From positions 25,452,708-25,516,707 of the forward strand of contig OU342805.1 in NCBI GenBank assembly GCA_910591455.2: a stretch of DNA of 64,000 bases, in the 5' to 3' direction. Of the stretch, positions 47,700-59,543 are shown in pieces. A model generated the notes under the pieces. That model was not told the origin of the DNA. It was given only the letters and a program-made list of their open reading frames with translations, and did not search any database. Both the position numbers and the translations under genes were made by a program. This stretch comes from Pholis gunnellus. Lineage: Eukaryota > Chordata > Actinopteri > Perciformes > Pholidae. The first letter of the stretch is position 1; every line of letters begins with the position of its first letter.

Positions 47700-48950
47700 G
47701 AGCAGCGGTGATGACGGTTCTAAAAGTTGAGTTTTAATTAAAATAAGAGCTCACTTGTGTGTCTGTAAGCTTCTCTAGTCTAAACTCACGACAACAAATA
47801 TCATAATTCATGTTTTTAGAGGTGAGAATTCTTTATAAAAAGTTAAACCACTTATGAATTGTTTTTAAAGTAATACAGTTTGTCGATTGTCCTTCAATGC
47901 ATATGAAGGACTATAAATATCAATGAGTAGCTCATGTTTCAGTACTTTGTTTCCCTCCATGTTCTGCAGTCAGACCACAGCGCCCCTCACTCCAGAGGCA
48001 CACAGCGACACCTGCTGGTGAGTTGGTGAAACTGCACCGGCTTTTATTTTAAATGAAAACAGGAAGAAAGCACATCATGTGAAGATAGAGAACAGCGTTT
48101 ATTCAGTGGAATAAAACCAGTCGTGGACTCTAGAATGAGTCTGAATGAGGTGGACTACATGTCCCCCCCCTTGTCCCCTTCAGTCCTGATCATGTTTAGA
48201 ACACGGACTGAACATAAAGAGGTTCAGGGTTCTTCATAGAAAGTCCTGAAGAGTTTATCTGCAGCAGAACGACACGATGAAGACATAAAGCTCCCGGTGT
48301 GACTCTGTGTTGTTTCCTCCTGGTTCGTCTCTCCTCTCACAGCTTCTGGTCTCAGACTCGTGTCTCGTTGATCCTCAGACCGTCTCCGTTCTCTGGTGTC
48401 CCGAGTCAGCAGAAACCTTCAGCAGCTCCACGAGTCCTTCGTTCAGAGCTTCCGGGTGAAAGAGCCGGTTAGAGTAGGTCACGTGTCTGTGTGTCCTCCC
48501 CCGTCTCTCTCTCGGTGTGTCCTCCCCCCTCCCCCTCTCTCCCCCGTTTCTCTGTCCTAGCCGGGGGTTTAGTGTGGGGGGTCAAAGTGCATCTGTGAGG
48601 AATGCAGGCGGAGCTATGAGTAGATCCTTTTGTCCTCTCGTCTGCAGCTCACCAATCCTGTTCGACTGACGTCAGTGCTCTCTGACTGTATTTCCCATCG
48701 GCCTCGTGGGCTCCTCAACAGGGCAGACGGGACCTGAAGTGGGTCAGACTGTTTCATACCAGATTCTGGAGCCGCTGAAGGGTTCAGGGTTCACAGCGCA
48801 GCACCCAGACCTCTTCATACTTGTGTTTTCTGCCCAGATAGAGACATTCTAACCCTGCTTTTGGCTCCCTCACAAGCCCCACATGCTCTGCTACTCTCCC
48901 TAGAAGGTCTGCCCAGGTCTGGACCTATAAGACCCCCTCAGGAACACTGG
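47700..48950. other. Intergenic, no gene recognised
   Basis: A CGACACCTGCTGGTGAG piece of a dispersed repeat lies near 48008. The 48.3-48.6 kb part is CT-rich (CCCCCGTCTCTCTCTCGGTG repeated). No conserved coding segment found. Confidence 0.5.
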
Positions 48951-48956
48951 TTCTTT

Positions 48957-48979
48957 GAGTTATCTCGATAGCTCATACT

Positions 48980-49011
<32 letters not shown>

Positions 49012-49060
49012 GGCCCCTGCGCAAGGATGACACGCAAACTCGTGAGGCGTTCCCAATTTT
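48957..49060 (+). ncRNA. U6 spliceosomal snRNA-like gene (variant)
   Basis: 48981-49049 matches vertebrate U6 nearly base for base: AAAATTGGAACG, the ACAGAGA box, AGATTAGCATGGCCCCTGCG and CAAGGATGACACGCAAA, ending in TTTT at 49057-49060 as a pol III stop. The first about 24 nt differ from normal U6 but still fold: GAGTTAT and ATAGCTC (48957-48975) pair over 7 bp around a CTCG loop. TTCGTGAA of normal U6 is CTCGTGAG here, a paired change. A TATAAG at 48926-48931 lies about 30 bp upstream, the position expected for a U6 TATA box. It may be an expressed variant or a young pseudogene; only the 5' end and a few 3' bases argue for decay. Confidence 0.75.
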
Positions 49061-51243
49061 GCTGAATAATATGATTTCTTTATGAATATTTTTCATTTAT
49101 TTGTTTCATATTTGGGGGGAAACGGCGCCACCGTGGCAGCTGTCGGTACTGCAGCAGCAGAGCAGAGCGCCTTCACTCTGGTTAGGGTTAGTTAGTTAGT
49201 TAGTTAGTTAGTAGGTTAGTTAGTTAGAGCTGTGGCTTTATTGTGAAAGTCACGAGGGGCACACGGGGAGCATTTATGTAAAAAGACCGTAGAGTTTCTT
49301 TATTGGAAAGCATAACTTGTCCATAATACTGGACGTTTAATTTGGGTAAGGTGTGAACCGCCTCGTTTTGGAAAAGCTTCTGGTCTCCAGCTCTCCACGG
49401 CCGGCCTCCCTTTGTTACACCACAGTAGAGATGAAACATAGCCCGCTAATAATGCAGTTATCTAATAAGATACGATATTTGAGATACTTTTGGAAATGAT
49501 TTAATTCATCATTTCTGTATTTGAGATGAATACCTTTTGTTTGGGACAGAATCATAATGTTTCACACACACACACAGAGACACAGAGACACACAGAGAGA
49601 GAGAGAGAGGTTATTAAATGATAGGCGTGTGTTTGTCAGACAGAGTCAGAGACACATTTCTTATTGTTTTGGCCAAAAATGGTGCATAACGAGTACAAAT
49701 TGTGGGACTCGGAGCAATTTGTTGGTAAAGATCACAGAATACTTTCCTCTGACCGAGATGTCATCACTCTAGCGCTTAACATTTCGTGCAAGACACAAAT
49801 TCTCCCTGAAGCTTAATCTGTGACTTCATGTAAACTGTGCTAGCTTTCAGAACGTCCATTTGGCTCAATAAAGTGCAGCGTTTTAAACTTTGAATCATTG
49901 TTCTACGTTGACGTGTGGCCGGTCAACATGGACCCAAAGTTAAGTGGTTTCTTTTGCTCTCTTCACGCCGAAGCCCCATTCAAGTGAATGGAGAAATTTA
50001 GCTCAGTTGTTCTCAATTTTTGGGAAAACCGCTGAACAAATCTCTCTAGAAAATACCCAGCACAGCGTTCCCGATCAGGACGCACGTTTTGATGTGTTTT
50101 TTGCAACGCTGTGCGAGGAGAAGCAAATCAAAGTTTCTGGTGGAAGATGGAGAATAAGAAGAAGATGATTAACTGAATTATATTCTAATCATAATACACA
50201 ACAACAGTGAAGCCATGTGCTTCCTTGCCAAAGGAACATTTGAAATGTGTCTTCTCACATGTGTGACTTTAAAATATCAGAGAATATTCAAGTTTTTTCC
50301 TCATCATTTTCCCACTTTAATCTTGGAAATTCCCGTTTTATTCTCGGAATATAATTTTTATTTTATTTTTTCCCACAATGGTTCTAATATGCCGTCCCGA
50401 ATAATATAAAAGCGTATTAACAGAAACCACTCCAGCCAGATGGAGATGAATCTCCTCCGTGGAACCTTTTTGAGATCCCAGTTTGTGTTGAAGTTCATTT
50501 ATCCCGTTCACGTTATTGTGTCCACTCCCATGTCTGACCTCACTACTTATAGCTGATCTCAGGACGGGGCATGTGTGACCACACGGGGGCAGTGCAGGCT
50601 AAGGAAAGGAAACGGGCTGCAGGGTAAGGAAAGGAAACAGGCTGCAGGCTAAGGAAAGGAAACAGGCTTCAGGCTAAGGAAAGGCTGCAGGCTAAGGAAA
50701 GGAAAAGACCAAGCACTCTTTGGCTCTTTCACCGTTAAATGCTTCTAACAAGCTCCGTTAACGTGAACGCACTACTGCTTTATATCTGTTCACTGACACT
50801 CTGCATTGTTATTCGGGGACTTGTTACTTGAAAAGACACCGTCACAAGCCGTAAAACTGTATTACACTCTGTGATGATTAAACTGTAAAAAAAAATAAAA
50901 ACACGACTGTAACGTTATGGTCTAGCTGATGTCCATTATTTATATAGCATACAGGGTGCGTTAGCGAAGTTAGAGTCCAGCCTACAGCTGATAAAACGGT
51001 TCAAACAGCACCAACGTTAGCTGGTTAACACAAAGCACAGATAAAGAGTGCAACATTATAACTTTAGGTATTAATATTAAAGTTTAACATAGTAGGAACT
51101 ATAAAGCTCCGACTGTAATGTTAGTCTAGTGAGCATCCATCACTCAGATACTGGCAGTATAGTCAGTGTGACCAATGTCCGACGTTTATACGAGCTTTAC
51201 TGTATTTTACATTCATATCTAACACAAATTAACAAGCGCTATC
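49061..51243. other. Intergenic with tandem repeats
   Basis: Holds (GTTA)n at about 49186-49226, CACA/GAGA tracts near 49564-49608, and a minisatellite at 50592-50706. 50015-50089 is repeated at 51244-51317 (GGGAAAACCGCTGAACAAAT ... CCCGATCAGGACGCACG), marking an older duplication. No gene recognised. Confidence 0.55.
50592..50706. repeat. Minisatellite of GGCTGCAGGCTAAGGAAAGG type
   Basis: About five tandem units of roughly 26 bp (one shorter), alternating AAACAGGCTGCAGG and AAACAGGCTTCAGG. Confidence 0.9.
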
Positions 51244-51314
51244 GATTTTTGGGAAAACCGCTGAACAAATCTCTCTAGAAAATACCCAGCGCAGCGTTCC
51301 CGATCAGGACGCAC

Positions 51315-51440
51315 GCTTTAAAAGTAAAGTTACTAATAAAGTAACTTTAAAAGTAAAGTAACTTTAAAAGTAACTAAAAAAGTAACTTTAAAAGTAAAGT
51401 AACTAAAAAAGCAACTTTAAAAATAAAGTAACTTAAGTAA
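51315..51440. repeat. AAAGTAACT minisatellite, short array
   Basis: Tandem units of TAAAAGTAAAGTAACT and AAAAAAGTAACTT; the same family as the longer array at 52455-52875. Confidence 0.9.
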
Positions 51441-51658
51441 AGTTATGACTTTTCGACATGGTACACTGACTTTTTCATGACTTTTTTCGACATCCTATAC
51501 TATGCTGTTTATAACTCCGCAGCAACTCCCTTCATCAACATCGATTGTCTTCCTTCAGGATGGAGTCCAATCGCCAAAGACGTTGCACTATTCACATTTG
51601 TACAATGTGTAATAAATTATTGTGAAATTCTAATGAAGTCTCTCCTGATTGAATGACT
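51421..51658 (+). repeat. 238-bp direct repeat D, copy 1
   Basis: Nearly identical to 52852-53089 (differences seen at CGACATCC/CAACATCC and ATGTGT/ATGCGT). Contains GACTTTTTCATGACTTTTTT plus ACATCCTATACTATGCTG, related to the AAAAAGTCAT repeats at 53.83-54.19 kb in reverse orientation. Confidence 0.92.
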
Positions 51659-52088
51659 TTTTTGATTGTTTTTCGACTTTAACCCCAGTAGAACAAACTG
51701 AAAAAACACAATTGGGTTTCATCATTAAATTCTTTTCTTTACTGCATTTGCACATAATTCACTGAACACACGGAAGTCCAGAAGCATCCAATACATAAAC
51801 TGACCGATGAAAACAAGGTAAAAACAATACGTCTGTAATAAAATACACTTTCATGTTCTTATATGCATAATATAAAAACAATAAAGGAAAATATTTAAAT
51901 TGCAGTAATTACTATTTACAAAAGGCATTTTCTTTTAAAAGGAATTTTACAACTTCAGTACCTAAAATAAATCAAACTATATGCAGGTCAGGTGCAGTAG
52001 TACAAAAAGGCTTTGATATCAGGAGAGTAAGGTGACAGTTTTACAGCAGGACAGAAAGGCGGGATAAGGCCTGATGAACATTAGGTAG

Positions 52089-52209
52089 CCTGGAGGAGTT
52101 CACCAATGAGGAGCGAGTGCTTTTCCTCCGTTTCGTCTCTGGCCGGTCCAGGTTGCCTTCCAACCCAGCTGATATCACGCAGAAGTTCCAAATCATCAAG
52201 GTTGATAGG
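52089..52209 (+). pseudogene. Orphan HECT-domain exon resembling HERC1
   Basis: A 121-bp open exon flanked by acceptor-like GGTAG and donor GTGAGG. It codes LEEFTNEERVLFLRFVSGRS followed by RLPSNPADITQKFQIIKVDR, closely resembling the HECT-domain C-lobe of the ubiquitin ligase HERC1 (…LEEFSNEERSLFLRFVSGRSRLP…, as I recall it). The catalytic Cys exon and all other exons are absent from the surroundings. It is not a processed copy, because the intron-like flanks are kept. It lies between the two copies of repeat D. Probably a duplicated or transposon-captured exon; it could be a real exon only if a host gene exists here, which I do not see. Confidence 0.65.
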
Positions 52210-52454
52210 GTGAGGTCATCGCTAACGGAAATAACGAGCCTGTTGACGAGGGCATTTCCCATGCCATGCACATTATGCACTGAACACAGACTTCTATTCG
52301 CCAAACCTGTAAGGCAGTGTACTGTACTGTTTATATGTTGGTTGAAATTAAAGATATGTGTAGTTTTGGTTTTCCAAATGTGCAAGGTGTTGTAATTAAT
52401 GCAGTGCTTACTCTGAATCAACACTACAGGGATACGGAATAAGTGTTTTTCAAA

Positions 52455-52875
52455 TAAAAATAAAGTAACTAAAAAAGTAACTTTAAAAGTAAAATAACTT
52501 TAAAAGTAAAGTAACTAAAAAAGTAACTTTAAAAGTAAAGTAACTAAAAAAGTAACTAAAAAAGTAAAGTAACTAAAAAAGTAACTTTAAAAGTAAAGTA
52601 ACTAAAAAAGTAACTTTAAAAGTAAAGTAACTTTAAAAGTAACTAAAAAAGTAAAGTAACTAAAAAAGTAACTTTAAATGTAAAGTAACTAAAAAAGTAA
52701 CTTTAAAAGTAAAGTAACTAAAAAAGTAACTTTAAAAGTAAAGTAACTAAAAAAGTAACTTTAAAAGTAAAGTAACTTTAAAAGTAACTAAAAAAGTAAA
52801 GTAACTAAAAAAGTAACTTTAAAAGTAAAGTAACTAAAAAAGTAACTTTAAAAATAAAGTAACTTAAGTAAAGTT
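52455..52875. repeat. AAAGTAACT minisatellite, long array
   Basis: About 420 bp of alternating AAAGTAACTAAAAAAGTAAC and TTTAAAAGT units, higher-order unit about 29 bp. AT-rich and without G clusters. Confidence 0.95.
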
Positions 52876-53089
52876 ATGACTTTTCGACATGGTACACTGA
52901 CTTTTTCATGACTTTTTTCAACATCCTATACTATGCTGTTTATAACTCCGCAGCAACTCCCTTCATCAACATCGATTGTCTTCCTTCAGGATGGAGTCCA
53001 ATCGCCAAAGACGTTGCACTATTCACATTTGTACAATGCGTAATAAATTATTGTGAAATTCTAATGAAGTCTCTCCTGATTGAATGACT
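52852..53089 (+). repeat. 238-bp direct repeat D, copy 2
   Basis: Direct-orientation partner of 51421-51658, offset by 1431 bp. Both follow an AAAGTAACT array and both end at CTGATTGAATGACT. Confidence 0.92.
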
Positions 53090-53829
53090 CGAACGATACT
53101 TTTGTTTGACGATATATCGTTCCTGAAATAATTGCGATAAACAATGTTGTTATTTTAACTGATATAATGATAATACAATAGTATAACAATGCAAGTAAAC
53201 CCTCTCAAAGTTCAATTCACTTTTAATTCTCAAGTACATTCAGACATAAAATATAATTTAAAAAAACAGGAATAAAATGAGAACAGTCAAACTAAAAGGT
53301 CTCTTGGTCTCATAATGGTAAAACCCTGCTGTTTATCCTGCCATCATGTTGGCTCATGTTTCATAAATGTCATCGTGTAGTTTGTCTTGTTGGTTTATTT
53401 GATGAGGGACTGGACACATTAATAACAACATTGCTGTAAATGTGCCAGAGTTTAGCCAAGAGGCAGATGTTACAAAGTCAACAAACAGAAAACAAGATTA
53501 CATTTACAAAGTTATGCAATATTGATGCTCAACAACGTGTGCAGAAACAAAGGAAGAAGTGAGAATATTAATACATCATCATTCAGGAGACAAGTACGAA
53601 CAAGACATGCAACACACAAAGCAAATAAAATCAGGGATAACTATGTTAAACAGAGTTCTGCTGCCGCTGGCTCTGTCTGGTGTGTGATCCTGTTTTTGTT
53701 TCTTTGCATTTGCACGGTAGGATGTGTGGTTCCTTGTCTGTGATTGGTTACAGCCGGGCAATGCAAGCCCCGCCTCCTTCTTGGATGTAAATCCTGTTTT
53801 AAATAGTGAGAAAAAACCCATCAGTAAGT

Positions 53830-54195
53830 CGTATAAAAGTCATCGTGTAGTATGCTGAAACACATTACAAGGAAGTCAAAAACATTATGTCCCAAAAAAA
53901 TCATAGTATAGAATGTCAAGAAACTTTAAAAAGTCAAAGTATACTTCGAAAAAGTCACACAATAGAACGTTAAAAAAGTCATTATTGCATGTTGAAAAAA
54001 ATCATGAAAAGGTCGTATTGTAGTATTTTGAGTATCGTACATTTTTTTAAATAATTAAAAAGTATATGAATGTTGAAAAAAGTCAGTAAAAGTTCTCAAT
54101 AGTACGTCTAAAATTAGAAAAGGTCATAGAATAAAATGTCGATAAATGTAACATATTATGTCATAAAAATGTAATTTAAAGTCTGAGTGTAATAT
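53830..54195. repeat. Degenerate AAAAAGTCAT/ATGTCGAAAA satellite
   Basis: Loose tandem of units like ATGTNGAAAAAAGTCATAGTA with many changes. I recognise this pattern from teleost genomes. Reverse-complement units sit inside both copies of repeat D. Confidence 0.7.
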
Positions 54196-54199
54196 GTCT

Positions 54200-55965
54200 T
54201 TACCATCGTATGAGCACAACGAGCAACATTCATGATGGAGGTCACATCTATACATCTTATGAGAAGTCCTTCATGCAATTACCGGAGGAGGAGGAGGAGA
54301 TGAAACAAAGAGGAGGAGGAGGAGGAGGAGAAAGAAGAGGAGGAGGAGGAGGAGGAGGAGGAGGAGGTCTACTGATCAAAGGAAGGAGAGAAAGTGGAGT
54401 ACGCTTTGAAGCTCGTGCTGGAGATAAGGCGGAGGAGGAGAAGGAGGAGGCATCAGCTACACCTGTTATCTTAACGTTGTGGATGTTTAATTCTGCTGCT
54501 ATTTGCATATATTCTACATTCTGAGCTTCACACCGAGTTAGTGGAACACAATCCTCTTCTCAAGAGCTTTACTTCACAATCAAACCTTCCGTACGTCACG
54601 GAGCTCCTGTGTCTGTTGTATGTTTGATGGTTTAAACAAAGAAGCATTGCTATTTTATAAAAGTATAAGTCATACTTTATATACTGTATATATACATAAA
54701 TACACATATACACACATATTTATTATATATACATATACACACATATAAATGCATACATATATACATATACAGTAGATACATATATGTATTATACGTATAT
54801 ACCCTTTAAGTTTTTATCATGAAGGCACACGTAAATGTAAGCGCTTATCATTTTGGTAAGAATGAAATGAAAACAGTTTGAAGAAACCTGTGATGCTTTT
54901 TATAAAACGCATTGTTAATCTGGAGTATATATTATATATATATAAATATTCAGTACGGCCTAAACTCGACCGGCTGCACTCACTGGAGTGAGGAGTTAAA
55001 ATGAAGGAAGAAAAATAGAAAGTTGAAGAAATGAAGCTGGAAAACAAATTGTTATATTATCTATAGAAGAAGAGGAGGAGGAGGAGGAGGAGGAGGAGAT
55101 GAAGAAGAGATGATGGTGGAGGTAAAGAAGTGGGATGTGGTCGTGGAAATATTCTGAAGTGAGGAAGGCAGCAGGATGACATTTGAGGAAAGGGAAGAAG
55201 GAGAGGATTATTGGATAGGGTGGAGGAGGAGGAGGAGGAGACAGGATTAGTTTTGGAATGAGGAAGGAAGAGGATGAGGAAGGAAGAGGATGAGGAGCAC
55301 GGATGGTGTTGGGAGGATAAGACTGATTGCTCACAGCATGGTGTGTGCCGACAAAACAAAACCACAGATTTCTCAGAGAGCGACGGGTCGAGCTGCTGAT
55401 GAACACAGCTGTCTGCAGCTGGGATGAAGGTCAACGTACAATCCAAGAAGAGATAGAAGAAGACATGAGGCGTGATGATCCAAGCTTAGCTTCAGAGACA
55501 GAGAGAAGAAGAAGAAGGAGATGGTTGGGGAAATTTAAGGGAGGGATTACGCAATTAGGAGAAAACGGGGGAAGATGGGCAGAGGAGGAAGAGGAGGAGT
55601 TGATCGACCGCTCGCTCACGGTTTGGCGTCCAGTCAGAACAATACGAGACATGCTTCAATCAGAGCCGAGAAAGATACGTTTAGCTGTTCATGGATGGTG
55701 GTTAAATGTCACCGCTGTCTGCGGGATAGGAAGAGGAAGAGGAGGAGGAGGAAGAGGAGGAGGAGGTGTGAGGGAAGCTGTTGAATGAATGGTTAATATT
55801 GCATTTAAATTAAGCATTTTAGGAACAATGTCTCCTTGATTCCAGACGGAAGAAGCTGTAAGAATGTTGACTTTGTGAGTTGGATAAAAACACTTTTTAA
55901 TCATTTATTACTAACATCAGGACGGCATGGGGGATGAGCTCAATACTGCAGTGTGTGAGATCACA

Positions 55966-56002
<37 letters not shown>

Positions 56003-56960
56003 TATGTATAGTAGTTACAGTAGTAAATGTCATGCTGTCTGCATCTTTTTTCCTCTTTTCTTCTTCCTCTCCGTTCCTGGTAGACGTGTATAAATGAAAG
56101 CTGCTTATCTCGCTGAACATTGTTCAATAAGTTGGCGTCTTACTCGGATACACTTCATTGGCTTCTCTACAGTGTGAGTGTAGGAGTTGCAGGGTTCTGG
56201 TTGTACCTGATTGAAACATGTGGTGTGAGTTCGGCAAGATTAACCGAGAACATAAACACCGTTTCTCTAAAGAAGAACATCTGAGATGTATGTTGAGCAA
56301 ACAGGACAGATGTTCAGCTCCAGCTACTTCACATCTGCTCTAATGAGGCCCAGGAATATACCGGCGGTGCTACAAACTGTAAACGATGTGGTGTTGAGTA
56401 GAGGAATGTACAGATGAGTGAGACGAGTAATACAAAAACAGGGTCCACTCTTACTCACCGGGCCGGCAGCAGGACCCCCCCCCCCGCTTCCATAATGAGT
56501 CATTATATCAGACATAAAAAAATGTTTCAGCTTTTCCGGGCCATTTCCCACCATGAATAAAATTTACCGCTGCCAATTAAGAGCGCTGAAAACAATCTTT
56601 CACAGGGTGCCCAGAGTCATCGGTCCAACAGAATGCCCCCATATACTCATTACCTCAGCGTGAGGCCAATGAAGTGACCAGAACATCTTTGCACAAGCTT
56701 AATGCAGTGACGCAATGTTGCATTAATAAGAAATGATGCTCCGCAGACTGTGATAAATGGCTTCATGTATTCATTTTCACCCTTGCAGCCCGAGCGCTAC
56801 TTTGCAATTTCATATTCATGACGGAGGTTTCCTGAGAGGAGAACGCAGAACTTTACTTTCCACTTTTACTCTCATTATTCAGGCCAAATACATCGACGCA
56901 TTCGTTGGTGCTTATCTGATCTGAAGAGAGGTCAGACATCTTCTGCTCGGCCGTCTTACC
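54200..56960. other. Purine-rich and AT-rich intergenic DNA
   Basis: Contains GGA arrays (54283-54366 and 55069-55098, further patches near 55230 and 55740), a TATACATATACACACATA-like patch (54.68-54.80 kb) and an (AT)n run (55966-56007). Long frames here, such as one at 55327-55788 (+), are Arg/Glu/Gly-rich translations of GGA repeats without a domain. No gene supported. Confidence 0.6.
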
Positions 56961-57830
56961 TCGGAGCTTGCTAAACATTACACGCTATCTTGCAACGGAT
57001 CTCTTGGCTCCAACACTCCAGATGCCATATGAGCGAATATCTCCCTCTGTGAAGACCCTCTAGTCGTGGTATTTGATGAGTAGAGGGACCACAAGAGGGT
57101 GTTTCTCCTCTGCTGTAAGGGTCGAGTGATAAACCGGCCCATAAGGACTCCGTCACCGTCATGGACAGGGTCCAGCATCCCAAATGGACCGTTACTCAAG
57201 ATTTCCATCCCTCGCTTCTGACGAGACCTCGGGATGCATTGATGCCAACCTGGGTTCCCAGGTTTGTGCTGCTGCGTGCTGTAATATGAGATCCTCTGCA
57301 TCAGGTTCTGGTGTCTACAAGATGGTAAGATGGAGAGTCGGCTCTTTGTGGGCAGCAACAGGAACTTGGGCTCGGTGAGCCAGCTGGAGCTTGAGAGCAG
57401 CACCGCGGGCACTGCTGGATCCTGGCTGGTTGCCAGCAGTGCCGCTGTTCGGGACTCCAGAACTTCCTAAAGTGTTCTACTTGGTTTCTGACATTTATGT
57501 AGAACCAGGAGGTAACATTGTGCAAAACTCAAGTCCTCATGCTTGACAATCTTTCTCTGGACCGCTCTGCGATCTCGACTGCTGGGACTGCAGCTGGTGA
57601 CCGATGTGATCCAGGTCGTAATGAATCCTCTCACTCCTTTATCACGCGGTACTAAACCTGCAGCCCGAGGCCATGGCTCCATGCTGGCAGATGGTGGTTT
57701 AGAGGAGGAACTGCTGCTGGTCCAACCGGCCTTAATCCGGCTCAGTGCTTCACCTGTTATCATGTGTTATCTCCTCTTCCTCTTCAGACCCTCAGGAAGA
57801 AGCATTAATCAATGATTCTTCATTTAAAGT
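56960..57830. other. Unidentified balanced-composition block
   Basis: Unlike its neighbours, this block has few simple repeats and carries several overlapping frames, the longest being 56978-57412 on the minus strand (144 codons), which begins at GTG/ATG-like codons and has phrases such as NGPFGMLDPVHDGDGVLMGR. I recognise no domain and the frame is not supported by splice signals. It may be an old transposon or gene remnant, or non-coding conserved DNA. Confidence 0.3.
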
Positions 57831-58705
57831 TCTCTTTGTCTTTGGCTGCTTAATTATCCCGCTAACGACTCATTCTAGTTTCCACCTCCTGAATTAATAA
57901 TCGACCCCCCCCCCCCCCCCCCCATGAACCCTTCAATCTGACCTGAGGACAGCTGTTTGAACTCTTGATTGCACCAGAACACACACGCCACCAGCTTGTG
58001 TGTCGCAAACCTTCTTTCATTGTGAAAGGACCAGAACAATGAGTTCATTTAAACTGTGAAACCACCGTTTAGCCACGTCAGCATTAACCAACGCTGATGA
58101 GCAGAGAACGTTGTTTGTGCAGGAAATCCGTCATAAAGCAAAATGAAACTTTCTTTATTTAGAATTTGCAGCATTTTCTTCTGCATTGATTTAGTGGCAC
58201 CACTCTGGAGAATAAGATGACACGCACGGTTTAACTCTTAATATTTGCATTAAATCAGTGGATGAAGATGTGGATTCATTTACATTTCTTATTTTCCCCC
58301 AATTTTCTAGAAATTCAATCAAATCGTTGGCTTTAGAGGAGAAGTGAAGGTTTAGGTTCAGACCATGACGGTCTGTCCACAGTCGCATTGAAACCCACTG
58401 AAGAAAGTTCTCGAGATCAAATTAAATGTAGACTTGATTTAGAATTTCTCACTCTTCATCTGCATTGATTTAGTACCAAACTGGAGAATGAGACGCCCCG
58501 CACTGCTTCACTATATAATAATATTTGCATTACATTTGTTTTCTTGTTTTCATTCTGAAATTTTCGGGTTATATTTTTACAAACGGTTCCACCAAATCTC
58601 AATAAAATTCAGTTAAATTGGACTCAAAACCACAAACGTCCCCCTCAGGATGGCGCTAGAGGAGAAGTGAAGGGTTCTCCGCCTGCAGCAGAAGTGGTGG
58701 AGCCG

Positions 58706-58823
58706 AACGTCCACACACTGTCCACAGACCGTCCACACGCTGTCCACACACCGTCCGCACACCGTCCACACACCGTCCACACACCGTCCACACACCGTCC
58801 ACACACCGTCCACACACCGTCCA
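58706..58823. repeat. 11-bp minisatellite CACACCGTCCA
   Basis: About ten tandem 11-bp units with one GCACAC variant. As 11 is not a multiple of three, all frames read through it, giving repetitive His/Thr/Pro or Cys/Val/Trp artefacts. Confidence 0.92.
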
Positions 58824-59113
58824 GACGGCTACAAGTTACCGTCAGTATTCCTGCTTCTTGCTCTCTGCTCCTCGTTCCCGTCTTTAGGACGTGATGGACG
58901 ATCCCCCCCCCCCCTCTGTCCTTCTGTCTAGAACTTGGCATTTCTATACCAAAGCAAATGCCACATATATAAGTAATGTCACACACACCTTGCTGTGTGT
59001 GTGTGTGTGTGTGTGTGTACAGCCATTGTGACCTTATACAGGAACATTTTTTTAAGATGATTGTTTTTTCCTTTTCTTAAACCAGTGTCCATGTGTACTG
59101 TTCATCCAGCCTT

Positions 59114-59155
59114 CTCCTCCTCCTCCTCCTCCTCCTCCTCCTCCTCCTCCTCCTC
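59114..59155. repeat. (CTC)n trinucleotide repeat
   Basis: About 13 CTC units; translates as poly-Ser or poly-Gly only. Confidence 0.95.
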
Positions 59156-59329
59156 TTCCTCTTTTATTGCAACCACTACCCCCATCAATCGCACCCTCAC
59201 CTCTCATATCCCTCCTCACTCCTTCCCTCCTCTTCTCTTCTTCTGTCAGTTCTTGATGGATAAGGTCTTGTGATTGCCTTGTCAGACCTCTGGAGCATCT
59301 GCCCCTTTGGGACTGTGGTGTTTCTGTGT

Positions 59330-59332
<3 letters not shown>

Positions 59333-59391
<59 letters not shown>
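59333..59391. repeat. (GT)n microsatellite
   Basis: About 29 GT units; a second GT run lies at 59500-59541. Confidence 0.95.
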
Positions 59392-59499
59392 GTCCCTGGC
59401 CCCCAGAGTTGATTGGATTGGATTGCATTTACAGGCAGAAGGGCCGGATGGATGAACAAAGCAGCGTCAGTGAGGCCAGCACTCAAGCTCAGACACAAG

Positions 59500-59543
<44 letters not shown>

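Noticed and set aside
52041..52424. 127-codon minus-strand frame over the HECT exon
   Set aside because: Antisense shadow; the + strand frame between splice signals matches the HECT C-lobe.
55327..55788. 153-codon frame rich in Arg/Glu/Gly
   Set aside because: Built largely on GGA/GAA repeats, no domain, no splice or promoter support.
58613..58986. Cys/Val/Trp repeat protein on the minus strand
   Set aside because: Artefact of the 11-bp minisatellite, which is open in all frames because 11 is not a multiple of three.
59052..59498. 148-codon minus-strand frame with Thr-His and Gly runs
   Set aside because: Translates a CA run and a CTC/GAG run; no unique conserved part.
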